A DNA stretch of 64,000 bases from Vibrio harveyi NBRC 15634 = ATCC 14126 = KCTC 12724 (lineage in GTDB: Bacteria; Pseudomonadota; Gammaproteobacteria; Enterobacterales; Vibrionaceae), in NCBI RefSeq assembly GCF_001591145.1, contig NZ_BCUF01000012.1, positions 48,922 through 112,921 on the forward strand, written 5' to 3'. A program made the translations under genes and the position numbers. Of this stretch, positions 1-12,146 are shown piece after piece. Each line of letters begins with the position of its first letter. Position 1 is the stretch's first letter. The notes under the pieces are model-generated. The model saw nothing but the letters and a program-made list of their open reading frames with translations. It searched no databases and was not told the DNA's origin.

Positions 1-123
1 TTGAACATGGTTGGTTTGTTGATATTGACGATGAACAAGCTGCGCTTCGAATAGGAGATCCATGAATGGTTTTTCCATGAGATCGCGCACTTCAGCATGC
101 GTCCAGTTATGACGAACTTCCAC
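1..123 (-). CDS. bioB: Biotin synthase BioB, N-terminal fragment cut by the window edge
   Basis: Read on the minus strand from a GTG at 121-123, this frame gives 41 residues beginning [20 protein letters not shown], the characteristic N-terminus of gamma-proteobacterial BioB before the radical-SAM cysteine motif. The rest lies outside the window. A ribosome site AAAGGAAT sits just before the GTG. BioB inserts sulfur into dethiobiotin, the last step of biotin synthesis. It is divergent from bioA, with a shared palindromic control region between them, as in E. coli. Confidence 0.85.
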   Translation of the reverse strand, partial: MEVRHNWTHAEVRDLMEKPFMDLLFEAQLVHRQYQQTNHVQ

Positions 124-154
124 GTGTATTCCTTTAATCACTTTTTTTGTTGTG

Positions 155-182
155 TTGACAGTCTACTGAGTCTCGATAAACT
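155..182 (+). promoter_or_regulatory. bioA promoter
   Basis: TTGACA at 155-160 and TAAACT at 177-182 are separated by 16 bp, reading toward bioA. The -35 box lies inside the left arm of the inverted repeat, so a protein bound there would block it. Confidence 0.55.
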
Positions 183-187
183 GTCAA
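160..187 (-). promoter_or_regulatory. bioB promoter, face-to-face with the bioA promoter
   Basis: On the minus strand TTGACA (182-187) and TAGACT (160-165) are 16 bp apart. The two promoters overlap face to face and are near mirror images, so one repressor can shut both. Confidence 0.55.
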
Positions 188-253
188 CACAACATAAAAC
201 AACAAAGTTTACATTTGGTTATTTTTTAAACTTAATTATTATTGGAATAGCAC

Positions 254-1531
254 ATGGATCTCGCCTTCGACCGCCAGCATATCTGGCATCCTTATACTTC
301 GACGTTGACACCTCTGACCTGCTACCCAGTTGCATCAGCAAATGGCGTGCGTATTAAATTGGAAGATGGCACTGAGCTTATAGACGGGATGTCTTCTTGG
401 TGGTCGACAATCCACGGTTATAATCATCCGCACTTAAATCAAGCAGCTCACCAGCAAATCGAGCAGGTCTCTCATGTGATGTTTGGCGGGATTACCCATC
501 AACCAGCAATCAATTTGTGTAAGAAACTGCTGTCCCTCGCACCAAGTAACCTTGAACATGTCTTTCTTGCTGATTCTGGCTCCGTTGCCGTAGAAGTGAG
601 CTTGAAGATGGCATTGCAATATTGGCATGCCAGGGGCGAACGCCGACCAAAGTTTCTCACTTTACGACACGGTTATCACGGCGATACTTTTGCGGCAATG
701 TCGGTTACCGATCCTGACAACTCAATGCATTCTCTCTACAAAGGCTTTTTGCCTGAACATATCTTTGCGGAGTCACCAACTTGTGGTTATTGGGATGAAT
801 GGAAATCAGAAGACCTTACTGACTTCGAGCAAAAGATAGAGACGCACCATCAAGAACTTGCTGCGGTGATCCTAGAACCTATTGTTCAAGGCGCAGGTGG
901 AATGCGCATCTACCATCCAGAATTTCTCAGAGGTGTGCGTAAGCTTTGCGACAAATACGGCTTGTTATTGATTGCAGATGAGATCGCAACCGGGTTTGGA
1001 CGCACTGGCAAATTGTTTGCCTGCGAACATGCAGATATTCAACCAGACATTCTGTGTGTCGGTAAAGCACTCACTGGAGGCTACATGACCCTCTCAGCAA
1101 CCCTAGCTAGCAAACACGTCGCAGATACCGTTTGTGGCGGTGATGCTGGGTGTTTTATGCACGGTCCAACCTTTATGGGTAACCCGCTCGCCTGTGCTGT
1201 TGCCACCGCAAGTTTGGAATTGATTGAGCAAGGTAATTGGCAGCAACAAACCCAACAAATTGAAACGCTGTTTTCCGAGTTGCTGCCAAAACTTGAAACA
1301 TACGACTTGGTGAAAAGCACCCGTTGGCTAGGTGCTATTGGCGTTGTGGAAACGTATAGCCCAGTAAATATGGAAACCATCCAAGCTCTCTTTGTTGAGC
1401 ACGGTGTTTGGATTCGTCCATTTGGCAAACTGATTTATATGATGCCACCGTTTATCAGCAAACCAGACGAAATTGAAAAGTTGGTTAATGCGATTGATGC
1501 TGCTTTGCAACGCGAAGATTGCTTCGCTTAA
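254..1531 (+). CDS. bioA: Adenosylmethionine-8-amino-7-oxononanoate aminotransferase BioA
   Basis: The 425-residue product is a class III PLP aminotransferase of normal BioA length. It begins MDLAFDRQHIWHPYTS and shows the family signatures DGMSSWWSTIHGYNHP, HGYHGDTFAAMSVTDP and LLIADEIATGFGRTGKLFACEHA, followed by the PLP-lysine segment DILCVGKALTGGYM (around residue 274). It transfers the amino group of S-adenosylmethionine to 7-keto-8-aminopelargonate, giving 7,8-diaminopelargonate in the cytoplasm. It is transcribed alone, divergent from bioB, and ends in a terminator. Repression by BirA with biotinyl-AMP is expected from the operator upstream. Confidence 0.97.
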   Translation: MDLAFDRQHIWHPYTSTLTPLTCYPVASANGVRIKLEDGTELIDGMSSWWSTIHGYNHPHLNQAAHQQIEQVSHVMFGGITHQPAINLCKKLLSLAPSNLEHVFLADSGSVAVEVSLKMALQYWHARGERRPKFLTLRHGYHGDTFAAMSVTDPDNSMHSLYKGFLPEHIFAESPTCGYWDEWKSEDLTDFEQKIETHHQELAAVILEPIVQGAGGMRIYHPEFLRGVRKLCDKYGLLLIADEIATGFGRTGKLFACEHADIQPDILCVGKALTGGYMTLSATLASKHVADTVCGGDAGCFMHGPTFMGNPLACAVATASLELIEQGNWQQQTQQIETLFSELLPKLETYDLVKSTRWLGAIGVVETYSPVNMETIQALFVEHGVWIRPFGKLIYMMPPFISKPDEIEKLVNAIDAALQREDCFA

Positions 1532-1577
1532 TTCGTTCTCGGTTAACGCAGGACACTGTGACAAAGAGACAAATAAG

Positions 1578-1610
1578 AACGGTTTGAATTGCTACTCAAA
1601 CCGTTTTCTT
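1578..1610 (+). terminator. Terminator of bioA
   Basis: A 10-bp perfect stem, AACGGTTTGA / TCAAACCGTT, with an 8-nt loop is followed by TTCTT. Confidence 0.7.
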
Positions 1611-1629
1611 GTCATTGACTCAAGGAAAG

Positions 1630-1896
1630 CTATCGAAGTTGACTGTCTTTACTCGCTCGTCGATTGAACAGTGCTTGGCGTTGCGACACCAATTCGATCG
1701 TTGACTGGCATTCGATACAAAGACGAACGCCTTTCATTGCAAGACGACGCGCTTCTGGGATCTCATCACCACACTCATCGCAGTAATGGGCGCTCTCACC
1801 CTTTGTGATACTGCCACGAACACGGGAAATCTCGTCGTCTATTGTGTTTTGAATTTGTTGGCTGACGCTATCGTCGTTTGCCCACCCTACGGCCAT
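1630..1896 (-). CDS. DksA/TraR-type C4 zinc-finger protein, YbiI-like
   Basis: This 88-residue protein has one C4 zinc finger, YCDECGDEIPEARR then RLCIECQ, at roughly residues 38-62. That is the hallmark of the short DksA/TraR family, and the MAVGWANDDSVSQQIQ start is typical of YbiI. The family includes transcription factors that act through the RNA polymerase secondary channel, but the function of YbiI itself is not settled. GAGGAGGG lies before the ATG. It is monocistronic and convergent with bioA. Confidence 0.88.
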   Translation of the reverse strand: MAVGWANDDSVSQQIQNTIDDEISRVRGSITKGESAHYCDECGDEIPEARRLAMKGVRLCIECQSTIELVSQRQALFNRRASKDSQLR

Positions 1897-2034
1897 AAGC
1901 CCTCCTCGTTACTTGAATGAGAAAATCTACTTACCGTGGTAAGGTGGATGATTATATCGATTACAAATAACAAGATAATTAGGGTAAATTCAAAAACACT
2001 ATTACGCTTTGGTAATAATCTTGTACTGAATTAA

Positions 2035-2475
2035 TTAGTCGGACGTCTTTTGGAAAAGTGATGTCAGGTTACTCGTACTTCCTTCCTCACACTCAAAATA
2101 CTGAGTTTGACCAGACTGTCTTAAAGTAATACTGAGTACTTTCTCCACCTCATTAAACTCCTCGCTAAAGTACTCACTGATTAATATGTCACGTTCACCA
2201 ATACTAAATTCTAATGACTTCTCATCTACTAACGCTCGATGATAATGTTCGACACGATAATCTCGATGTTTTACCCGCTGTAAAACTGGGCTTTTATTTG
2301 CAATGGACTTATTAAAGATAAGCTCGCCTTTGCCTTGCTCTATAAAAATACTAAAGTTCATAGTTTGGTTTACTGAACATTCAAAGACCTTTCTAGGCAA
2401 GATGTCAGTGATAGCAAATGTGCTCATCATAGCAACACCGCCCCCCCAAAGGACCACCAATCGTTTCATTACCAT
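2035..2475 (-). CDS. Small exported protein of unknown function
   Basis: I do not recognise a family for this 146-residue protein. It has a basic start (MVMKR) and a hydrophobic stretch to about residue 22, consistent with a signal peptide or N-terminal anchor. Two cysteines (near residues 33 and 127) could form a disulfide in the periplasm. Its first codons overlap the end of the upstream gene, so the two are probably translationally coupled and functionally related. The start could equally be the second ATG two codons in. Confidence 0.6.
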   Translation of the reverse strand: MVMKRLVVLWGGGVAMMSTFAITDILPRKVFECSVNQTMNFSIFIEQGKGELIFNKSIANKSPVLQRVKHRDYRVEHYHRALVDEKSLEFSIGERDILISEYFSEEFNEVEKVLSITLRQSGQTQYFECEEGSTSNLTSLFQKTSD

Positions 2476-3200
2476 TCAGCCAACACAGTAAATAGCGCTT
2501 GCTCAGACATGCGGGTTAATACATATCCATGTGAAGATGAATAAGAGCCACTGAGTACACTATTCTCTTTTTTAACAACCATATCTTCGATGCCGTCAGC
2601 GTTGTAATCCCCTTTTGCCACAACAGTAATGACTTGAAAACCATCGGTCGCGTCGAAGTACTCTGCTTTTACTTCACTGATGACCTGAGTTCTTTGGATA
2701 TGGTCTGCCTCATCCCACGTTGATAGTATCTTTGCTTTCTCTGCACTTTCGTCAGAAATAACAAAAGCAAGTACACTTGGCGCAAATTTAGGAAAGCTAT
2801 CATCTAGCTTAAAGTCCGATATAAATGAACGTTCAGAGGCAATGAGCTTTGCTATCTCGCTCCAAGTTTGGCACTGCGTTAAATACGCTTTAAACGCGCC
2901 GTATTCATAAGCTTTTGCCGTAGTAAAACCCATAGCGTTTGCAGTTGCTAAGTCTTGGCAATTAGATACCAATTTTTCTTCATCAGACGCACGTATCAAT
3001 TCAAGTTCATAGCCCCAATCGAGCGAGTTACGAAGTTGCATATTTTCTTTGGAAGGTTGCGCTATTTCTCGCGCGAAAAAGAGATTGGCTCGCTTACTGT
3101 CTAGGTATTGAGGCTGTATCCGTTCACTTGCGATAACACCATTGTTAACAGTCAAGGTAAGAGCAAAAGTAACGAGCAATGAAAGGTGAGGGTTTGGCAT
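2469..3200 (-). CDS. Exported protein of unknown function with an EF-hand-like loop
   Basis: Starting from the ATG at 3198-3200 (MPNPHLSLLVTFAL), the product is 243 residues with a clear signal peptide; the frame also stays open upstream from a TTG at 3215. Near the C-terminus, GDYNADGIEDMVV resembles the D-x-N-x-D-G-x-x-D calcium loop of FG-GAP and EF-hand-like repeats. A YELELIRASDEEKL segment lies in the N-terminal third. It overlaps the start of the next small exported gene, forming a two-gene operon. No function can be given. Confidence 0.6.
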   Translation of the reverse strand: MPNPHLSLLVTFALTLTVNNGVIASERIQPQYLDSKRANLFFAREIAQPSKENMQLRNSLDWGYELELIRASDEEKLVSNCQDLATANAMGFTTAKAYEYGAFKAYLTQCQTWSEIAKLIASERSFISDFKLDDSFPKFAPSVLAFVISDESAEKAKILSTWDEADHIQRTQVISEVKAEYFDATDGFQVITVVAKGDYNADGIEDMVVKKENSVLSGSYSSSHGYVLTRMSEQALFTVLAEW

Positions 3201-3356
3201 AACATTTAATATCAATGGGTGAAAACTCGTTAGCTTGTCACGTTGGAAATCGCTTAGAAAAATATCATTTATCTCGCAATGCTAGATTCTGGGCGGACCC
3301 TACATTCTTAATGGTATGAGTTACAAAGCTGAGTATCTTCACTCGGCGCAGATAAC

Positions 3357-3386
3357 AAAAAACCCAGCACTCAGGCTGGGTTTTGA
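3357..3386 (-). terminator. Terminator of serS
   Basis: On the minus strand the stem AAAACCCAGC / GCTGGGTTTT with a short loop runs into a T tract directly after the serS stop codon. Confidence 0.8.
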
Positions 3387-3405
3387 TGTTCTAGTGGTTA
3401 ATGAA

Positions 3406-6155
<2,750 letters not shown>

Positions 6156-6161
6156 TACCAA

Positions 6162-6788
6162 TTAATTCCTTTGATCATCCACTTCCACGCCATCTGGGAT
6201 TGTGAAGGTGAATCTGTCTGCTTTTGGTTTGCCAAGCTTCACGTTGCTAAAGCTGAACAGCCCCTTCTGACCATCTTGCTCAACTACGTTAAAGCCTTTC
6301 ACCACACCTTTTGCATCAATATTAATCTGGAATTGACCTTGTGTGGAGTCTACTGCGGTAGGAATGAGGGTGAACTCGTCACCTTTTTGAGAAATCTTGT
6401 AGTTATCCCAATCACTTGCGCGATTACGCGTTAGCAAAACAAATGGCGTTTGCTCTGTTGCTTGCTCTTGCCAGTAGATGCTGACTTGTTCAATGAATGG
6501 GCTGTAGTACCACAGTGTTTTACCATCAGAGACCAGCAAGTTTTCGTCAGGGAATGTCGTGCTCCAGCGGAACAGGCTTGGACGAGCAATTTCAACCGTA
6601 CCTTCCCCTTCCATGACTGTTTCACCTTCTGGGCTGATTACTTGCTGTGAGAAATCCGCACTGAAGCCATCATTCATAGACAGGCGTTTGTTTAATTCAT
6701 CTTTAGGAGACGCGGCATGTGCAGTAGAGAAGAGAGAAAAGCTTAAAACAAGCGCAGAGAAAAGTTTCGCTGAAAATAGTTTTTTCAT
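6162..6788 (-). CDS. lolA: Outer-membrane lipoprotein carrier LolA
   Basis: This 208-residue periplasmic chaperone carries lipoproteins from LolCDE to LolB. A signal peptide ending in AHA-A is visible at residues 1-25. The mature part starts [24 protein letters not shown] and contains the conserved [21 protein letters not shown] region with the arginine that closes the hydrophobic cavity. It sits between ftsK and rarA, the standard gamma-proteobacterial neighbourhood. Confidence 0.96.
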   Translation of the reverse strand: MKKLFSAKLFSALVLSFSLFSTAHAASPKDELNKRLSMNDGFSADFSQQVISPEGETVMEGEGTVEIARPSLFRWSTTFPDENLLVSDGKTLWYYSPFIEQVSIYWQEQATEQTPFVLLTRNRASDWDNYKISQKGDEFTLIPTAVDSTQGQFQINIDAKGVVKGFNVVEQDGQKGLFSFSNVKLGKPKADRFTFTIPDGVEVDDQRN

Positions 6789-6849
6789 TCAGATACCTAT
6801 TGTTAGAACCACTCACCTCAGTTGGACTGAGGTGAGTAACACAAGTTCA

Positions 6850-9800
6850 TTAATCTTTTGGTGGCGCAGGAGCCAGTACTTCACGGTTACCGTTATGACC
6901 CGGAGCACTTACGATGCCTTGCGCTTCAAGCTGCTCAACAATTCGAGCCGCTCTGTTGTAACCAATCTTGAATCGACGTTGTACGCCAGAAACCGACCCA
7001 CGACGAGATTGAACCACATGCTCTACGACTTGATCGAACAATGGGTCCACTTCTTCATCCGATTCCATCTGTTCACCCGGAAGCAGACTTTCTGGACCTT
7101 GGTCACCACTGATGATTTCGTCGATGTAATTTGGCTTACCACGCGCTTTCCAGTTGTTCACAACAGCGTGAACATCATCATCCGACGCAAACGCACCGTG
7201 AACACGGATTGTATGGCTTGAACCCGGAGGTAGGTAAAGCATGTCACCCATACCGAGTAGTGATTCTGCACCGCCTTGGTCAAGAATCGTGCGCGAGTCA
7301 GTCTTAGTAGATACTGTAAATGCCACACGCGTTGGAATGTTCGCTTTAATCAGACCGGTAATAACGTCAACCGATGGGCGCTGCGTCGCAAGGATCAAGT
7401 GAATACCAGCCGCACGCGCTTTCTGTGCCAAACGAGCAATCAGTTCTTCAACCTTCTTACCTACCACCATCATTAGGTCGGCAAATTCGTCGACAACCAC
7501 AACGATGTAAGGCAGTTTCTCTAGCAACGGTGGCTCAGTGTCCATGCTGTCGCCTTCTTGCCAGAATGGGTCATGAATTGGATGACCCGCTTCTGCTGCC
7601 ATCTTCAACTTCTCGTTGAAGCCTTTGACATTACGGACGCCCAATGCCGACATTAGTTTATAACGACGTTCCATCTCGCCTACACACCAACGTAGCGCGT
7701 TAGACGCGTCTTTCATATCCGTTACAACTTCAGAAAGAAGATGAGGGATACCTTCGTAGATTGAAAGTTCCAACATTTTCGGGTCGATCATGATGAAACG
7801 TAGATCTTCAGGCGATGCTTTATACAGCATACTCAAGATCATGACGTTCACACCCACCGACTTACCAGAACCAGTCGTACCCGCAACTAACACGTGAGGC
7901 ATCTTCGCAATATCAGCAATAACCGCTTCACCAGCAATATCTTGACCAAGAACGACTGTTGTCGGCGAGGTTGCTTGTTCAAATTGAGGACTGTTGATTA
8001 CATCAGACAGGAACACGGTTTGGCGGCTCATATTAGGCAACTCTAGCCCCACATACGGTTTGCCTGGAATAACTTCGACAACACGTACTGCCATTGCTGA
8101 CAATGCACGAGCCAAGTCCATAGACAAACCTGAAATACGGCTCACTTTTACGCCTGGAGCCAAATCAAGCTCGAATCGAGTAATAACAGGACCTGGGTAA
8201 ATACCGACTACATCAGCTTTAATCTTGTAATCTGCAAGTTTGGTTTCAACCAAACGAGCCACCTCCTCCAAAGCGTCACGGTCGATAAAGTTGTCGCGTT
8301 TCTCTGGGTGGTAAAGCAATTCTAGCGTTGGCAATGGCTCTGCTGGTACTGGCAGGTTTTGCTCTTGCTGTACCAAGAATGGGTTTTGCTGAGCAGCCAC
8401 TTTCGCTTGAGCGCTCGAAACCAAGTTTTGGAACGCTGCTACATCTTGGTCACCTTCTTGAACCTCTTCTACCTCGACATCTTGAGGCGCTGGTGCTGCC
8501 GACTGAGGCGCAGCTTGGTGCTGCATAGGTTGTTCTTGTATAGCCTGCGGTTGTGCAGGCTGAGAAGCAGGTTGTTGCGGCTCAATATGTGTAGGCTGAA
8601 CTTGCTGAACAGGCTGCTGCGCTTGGTAATCATCTTCTTCATCCAAGACATCAAAGTTCGAAATCGTTGGCTCGATGTGCTGACTTGGCTCTGTTTGTTC
8701 TGCAATGTTATCCAAAGCTGCAGCGTTAATTACAGGCTCTTCATGTAGAGGTTGCTCTGTAGTTGGCTGTTCGATTGGCGCGTGAACCAGTGCTTTTTCT
8801 TGAACAACTTGGGGCTGTTGAGCCTGATCTGCTTCAAACTGAGCATACTCATCGTAGCTTGGCTCATTCTCGACCTGTTCAAAGACAGTTGGTTCAGGTG
8901 CCACAAACGGCTCTTGTAGCGCTTGTTGATGATCAACTTGCTGTGGAGCTGGTTCTTGAGCAACGGACTGTGGCGCTTCAGGCTGAGCCACAATAGTTGC
9001 AACCACTGGCTCTTGGGCTTGTGATACTTGAACTTGTGGCGTTTCATCAGCCCAGTCGTCAGCTTGTTGCGCTGCCGCTTCTAGCTCCTCAATGGTGACA
9101 TTCAGTTGCTTAGTACGCTCAACCGCCGGATCCACGTTGTCTGTGTTCACTGCTCGAACAGGCTCAACTGATTGAGATTGAGCTTGCTCTTGAGCCTGAT
9201 GCTGAACTTGAGATTGTAGTGGCGCTGCATTCACAACCGCTGGTTGAGGCGTTGGCTGCGCTATAGGTTGTGTCGCAGACTGCTGTTTCGGTTGTTCCGC
9301 TGCAGATTGAGGCATGTAGATCGGGTATTCATGTGCAGGCGCCTCTTCTTTCGGCTCTTCTACATCATAAGCCGTAAGGTGCGGCAGAGGTTCATCTTCA
9401 AGATCATCTTGACCGCGCTTACTCACGACTCGGTCCTCAGCGAACTCGTCTAATTGAGGCTCTAGCGTTTCTTGCTCAGTACCACGAGCTTTATTAGTAA
9501 CAGCAGCAACTAAGCCAAGCGCACGGTCACCTAACCATTCGACAATCTTCAGCCAAGAAATACCGGTAAACAGAGTAAAGCCGGCTCCCCATAGGAAAAG
9601 AAGCACAAGCGTTGTACCCAACACATTGAGTGTAGGTAAAGATAGACTGGTTAGTACGTCACCAACGACACCACCAGATGAGAAATACCAAATGTCGTCA
9701 AAGTTAATATCAGCAAGACCACAACTGGTAAGAATGAGGATAACTAACCCAAGTAGACGAGTACCCCACAACATAAGGTCGATAGGATCGTCTTCAGAAC

Positions 9801-10125
9801 GCTTACGGCAAATCACCCATGCTCCTGCTGTCAACAGGAATGGCAGTGGGTACGCAAGGGAACCAAAGGTAAAGAATAGCGTGTCGGCTAACCAAGCGCC
9901 GAACAAGCCACCAGCGTTATTGATCTCTCCCCCCCAAGCAGTTTGGGACCAAGACGGATCAGCTGGGCTAAAGGTAAATAGTGCAACGGCCAACAATACC
10001 GAGCTAAGAACGCCAACGATAAAGCAGCACTCTTTTAAGCGTTGGAAGCCATTTAGACGTGAAGACTGAGGCTCTTCACTGGTTTTGATAATGGTTTCGA
10101 CTTTCTTTGCGTTCTCTTTGAACAT
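6850..10125 (-). CDS. ftsK: DNA translocase FtsK
   Basis: This 1091-residue septal DNA pump coordinates chromosome segregation with division. It has an N-terminal membrane domain with about four helices (residues 30-200), then a long linker (about 230-600) rich in Gln, Pro, Ala and Glu. The RecA-like motor has Walker [11 protein letters not shown] and Walker [14 protein letters not shown]. The C-terminal winged-helix gamma domain ([20 protein letters not shown]) reads KOPS and activates XerCD at dif. The Q-rich linker length is typically variable between vibrios. Confidence 0.97.
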   Translation of the reverse strand: MFKENAKKVETIIKTSEEPQSSRLNGFQRLKECCFIVGVLSSVLLAVALFTFSPADPSWSQTAWGGEINNAGGLFGAWLADTLFFTFGSLAYPLPFLLTAGAWVICRKRSEDDPIDLMLWGTRLLGLVILILTSCGLADINFDDIWYFSSGGVVGDVLTSLSLPTLNVLGTTLVLLFLWGAGFTLFTGISWLKIVEWLGDRALGLVAAVTNKARGTEQETLEPQLDEFAEDRVVSKRGQDDLEDEPLPHLTAYDVEEPKEEAPAHEYPIYMPQSAAEQPKQQSATQPIAQPTPQPAVVNAAPLQSQVQHQAQEQAQSQSVEPVRAVNTDNVDPAVERTKQLNVTIEELEAAAQQADDWADETPQVQVSQAQEPVVATIVAQPEAPQSVAQEPAPQQVDHQQALQEPFVAPEPTVFEQVENEPSYDEYAQFEADQAQQPQVVQEKALVHAPIEQPTTEQPLHEEPVINAAALDNIAEQTEPSQHIEPTISNFDVLDEEDDYQAQQPVQQVQPTHIEPQQPASQPAQPQAIQEQPMQHQAAPQSAAPAPQDVEVEEVQEGDQDVAAFQNLVSSAQAKVAAQQNPFLVQQEQNLPVPAEPLPTLELLYHPEKRDNFIDRDALEEVARLVETKLADYKIKADVVGIYPGPVITRFELDLAPGVKVSRISGLSMDLARALSAMAVRVVEVIPGKPYVGLELPNMSRQTVFLSDVINSPQFEQATSPTTVVLGQDIAGEAVIADIAKMPHVLVAGTTGSGKSVGVNVMILSMLYKASPEDLRFIMIDPKMLELSIYEGIPHLLSEVVTDMKDASNALRWCVGEMERRYKLMSALGVRNVKGFNEKLKMAAEAGHPIHDPFWQEGDSMDTEPPLLEKLPYIVVVVDEFADLMMVVGKKVEELIARLAQKARAAGIHLILATQRPSVDVITGLIKANIPTRVAFTVSTKTDSRTILDQGGAESLLGMGDMLYLPPGSSHTIRVHGAFASDDDVHAVVNNWKARGKPNYIDEIISGDQGPESLLPGEQMESDEEVDPLFDQVVEHVVQSRRGSVSGVQRRFKIGYNRAARIVEQLEAQGIVSAPGHNGNREVLAPAPPKD

Positions 10126-10170
10126 AAATCAACTTGAATATGGAAATGAATTAGGAATAAGCAAAACATT

Positions 10171-10193
10171 CCGAGCGGCACAAAGCCGCTCGG
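10171..10193 (-). terminator. Hairpin between lrp and ftsK
   Basis: A perfect 9-bp stem, CCGAGCGGC / GCCGCTCGG, is followed on the minus strand by AATGTTTT. A second stem, AGAAAGCGG / CCGCTTTCT, lies at 10241-10267 right after lrp. Either could end or attenuate lrp transcription before ftsK. Confidence 0.5.
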
Positions 10194-10277
10194 TAAATTG
10201 ATTTAACCATATCAAAGAGAAAAACCCAATTACTCTATGGAGAAAGCGGAAGCATTTACCGCTTTCTTTGCAAGAAT

Positions 10278-10772
10278 TTAACGAGTTTTAATCACAAGCT
10301 GGTTAGTTTGCTTCACTTCTTCCATAACGACGTACGTACGAGTGTCATTTACGCCAGGAAGACGTAGTAACGTATCGCCTAGTAGTCGACGGTAAGCACC
10401 CATATCAGATACACGGGTCTTTAGAAGATAGTCGAAATCACCTGATACAAGATGACACTCTTGGATGTCGTCTAGTTTTTGAACAGCTGCGTTAAACTGC
10501 TCGAACACATCTGGTGCACCACGGTTCAACGTAATTTCTACGAATACCAATAGTGATGCATCGAGGAACTGCGGGTTTAATAGCGCAGTGTACCCTGTGA
10601 TGTAACCTTGACGCTCTAAGCGACGCACACGCTCCAAACACGGCGTTGGAGAAAGTCCTACACGTTTTGAAAGTTCAACGTTCGAAATACGACCGTCTTT
10701 CTGCAGTTCATTAAGAATGTTGCGGTCGATACGGTCTAGTTCCTTGGACGGCTTCTTATAGTTGTCTGCCAT
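10278..10772 (-). CDS. lrp: Leucine-responsive regulatory protein Lrp
   Basis: The 164-residue Lrp/AsnC regulator matches E. coli Lrp closely: an N-terminal helix-turn-helix (DRNILNELQKDGRISNVELSKRVGLSPTPCLERVRRLE, about residues 15-52) and a C-terminal RAM ligand domain. The strong ribosome site GGTGGAAT precedes the ATG. It is divergent from alanine dehydrogenase, a likely target, and shares with it a region containing a 22-bp palindrome. Confidence 0.95.
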   Translation of the reverse strand: MADNYKKPSKELDRIDRNILNELQKDGRISNVELSKRVGLSPTPCLERVRRLERQGYITGYTALLNPQFLDASLLVFVEITLNRGAPDVFEQFNAAVQKLDDIQECHLVSGDFDYLLKTRVSDMGAYRRLLGDTLLRLPGVNDTRTYVVMEEVKQTNQLVIKTR

Positions 10773-10822
10773 TTTTTATTCCACCTTATTACTTCCTTGC
10801 AAAAAAATATACTACAACTTTT

Positions 10823-10844
10823 TAATATTTGGTGCCAAATATTA
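10823..10844. promoter_or_regulatory. 22-bp palindrome in the lrp-ald intergenic region
   Basis: TAATATTTGG-TG-CCAAATATTA has perfect 10-bp arms and lies between the two divergent starts. It may be an Lrp or other dimeric-regulator operator. The assignment to a protein is inference. Confidence 0.5.
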
Positions 10845-10928
10845 CAAATCAACATCTATACTAGATATTAATTCGACAATAACACCCTACAAACAGTTAA
10901 TACAACCATTTTAGAAAGAGGACACAGG

Positions 10929-12053
10929 ATGATCATTGGCGTACCTAAGGAAATCAAGAACCACGAATACCGTGTGGGTATGATCCCAGCTAGCGTGAGA
11001 GAGCTAATCTCACATGGTCACCAAGTTTTGGTTGAGACCAATGCAGGTGCCGGCATTGGTTTTTCAGACGATGATTACATCGCTGTAGGCGCATCCATTC
11101 TTCCTACTGCTACAGACGTGTTTGCGAAAGCAGATATGATTGTAAAAGTAAAAGAACCCCAAGCTGTCGAGAGAGCAATGCTCCGCGAAGGGCAGATTTT
11201 ATTTACTTATTTACACCTAGCACCAGATTTTCCACAAACTGAAGAGCTAATCAAGAGCAAAGCTGTCTGTATAGCGTATGAGACTGTAACAGATAATATG
11301 GGTCGTTTGCCACTGTTAGCACCAATGTCAGAAGTGGCAGGTCGGATGTCTATTCAAGCAGGTGCGCAAACGTTGGAAAAATCGCACGGCGGTCGCGGTC
11401 TACTACTAGGTGGCGTACCTGGTGTTGAGCCAGCGAAAGTTGTTGTAGTCGGCGGTGGTGTCGTTGGCGCGAACGCAGCTCGTATGGCTGTTGGTCTTCG
11501 TGCAGACGTAACTATCCTAGACCGTAACGTAGATACTCTACGTAAACTAGACGAAGAATTCCAAGGTCGCGCTAAAGTGGTTTATTCTACTGAAGACGCT
11601 ATCGAGAAGCATGTTCTAGAAGCAGACCTAGTGATCGGCGCGGTTCTAATCCCTGGTGCAGCAGCACCGAAACTGGTAACAAAAGAGCATATCGCTAAGA
11701 TGAAGCCAGGTGCGGCGGTTGTTGACGTAGCCATCGACCAAGGTGGTTGTTTCGAAACTTCTCACGCAACAACACACGCAGACCCAACTTACATCGTTGA
11801 CGAAGTCGTTCACTACTGTGTAGCAAACATGCCAGGTGCAGTTGCTCGTACTTCAACATTCGCGCTGAACAACGCAACGCTTCCATACATCGTGAAGCTA
11901 GCAAACAAAGGCTACCGTGAAGCGCTTCTTGAAGACAAAGGTTTCCTTGAAGGTCTAAACGTTATCCACGGTAAAGTGACTTGCAAAGAAGTTGCTGAGA
12001 GCTTTGACCTAGAATACGTTGAACCAGCGCAAGCTATCGCAATGTTCAACTAA
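10929..12053 (+). CDS. ald: Alanine dehydrogenase
   Basis: The 374-residue enzyme catalyses NAD-dependent L-alanine to pyruvate plus ammonia. It begins [20 protein letters not shown], the family signature with the catalytic Arg and Lys. It has a Rossmann NAD-binding motif [20 protein letters not shown] around residues 170-190 and the conserved catalytic region of the family. It lies divergent from lrp, which makes Lrp-dependent control by alanine or leucine likely. AGAGGA precedes the start. Confidence 0.96.
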   Translation: MIIGVPKEIKNHEYRVGMIPASVRELISHGHQVLVETNAGAGIGFSDDDYIAVGASILPTATDVFAKADMIVKVKEPQAVERAMLREGQILFTYLHLAPDFPQTEELIKSKAVCIAYETVTDNMGRLPLLAPMSEVAGRMSIQAGAQTLEKSHGGRGLLLGGVPGVEPAKVVVVGGGVVGANAARMAVGLRADVTILDRNVDTLRKLDEEFQGRAKVVYSTEDAIEKHVLEADLVIGAVLIPGAAAPKLVTKEHIAKMKPGAAVVDVAIDQGGCFETSHATTHADPTYIVDEVVHYCVANMPGAVARTSTFALNNATLPYIVKLANKGYREALLEDKGFLEGLNVIHGKVTCKEVAESFDLEYVEPAQAIAMFN

Positions 12054-12090
12054 TGACAAAATAACGCACAAATTGTCACGTTTTGTTTAC

Positions 12091-12118
12091 AAAAGCCCAC
12101 ATTAAAGTGGGCTTTTTT
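12091..12118 (+). terminator. Terminator of ald
   Basis: The 10-bp stem AAAAGCCCAC / GTGGGCTTTT is followed by T residues. Confidence 0.85.
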
Positions 12119-12146
12119 GCATAGAGCATTTAATTATAAAAAATAA

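Larger units (their letters stand above)
149..193. promoter_or_regulatory. Probable BirA operator of the divergent bio genes
   Basis: A perfect 13-bp inverted repeat, GTTGTGTTGACAG at 149-161 and CTGTCAACACAAC at 181-193, has 19 bp between the arms. It lies between bioB and bioA, exactly where the BirA operator lies in enterobacteria, and it overlaps both predicted promoters. The spacing is a little wider than the E. coli operator, so the assignment to BirA rests on position and symmetry. Confidence 0.65.

Noticed and set aside
6559..7221. 220-codon plus-strand frame opposite lolA and ftsK
   Set aside because: It is the antisense of two conserved genes and has no family features.
8359..9047. 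Frames opposite or out of register with the ftsK linker
   Set aside because: Repetitive Q/P/A codons of the linker leave other frames open by chance.
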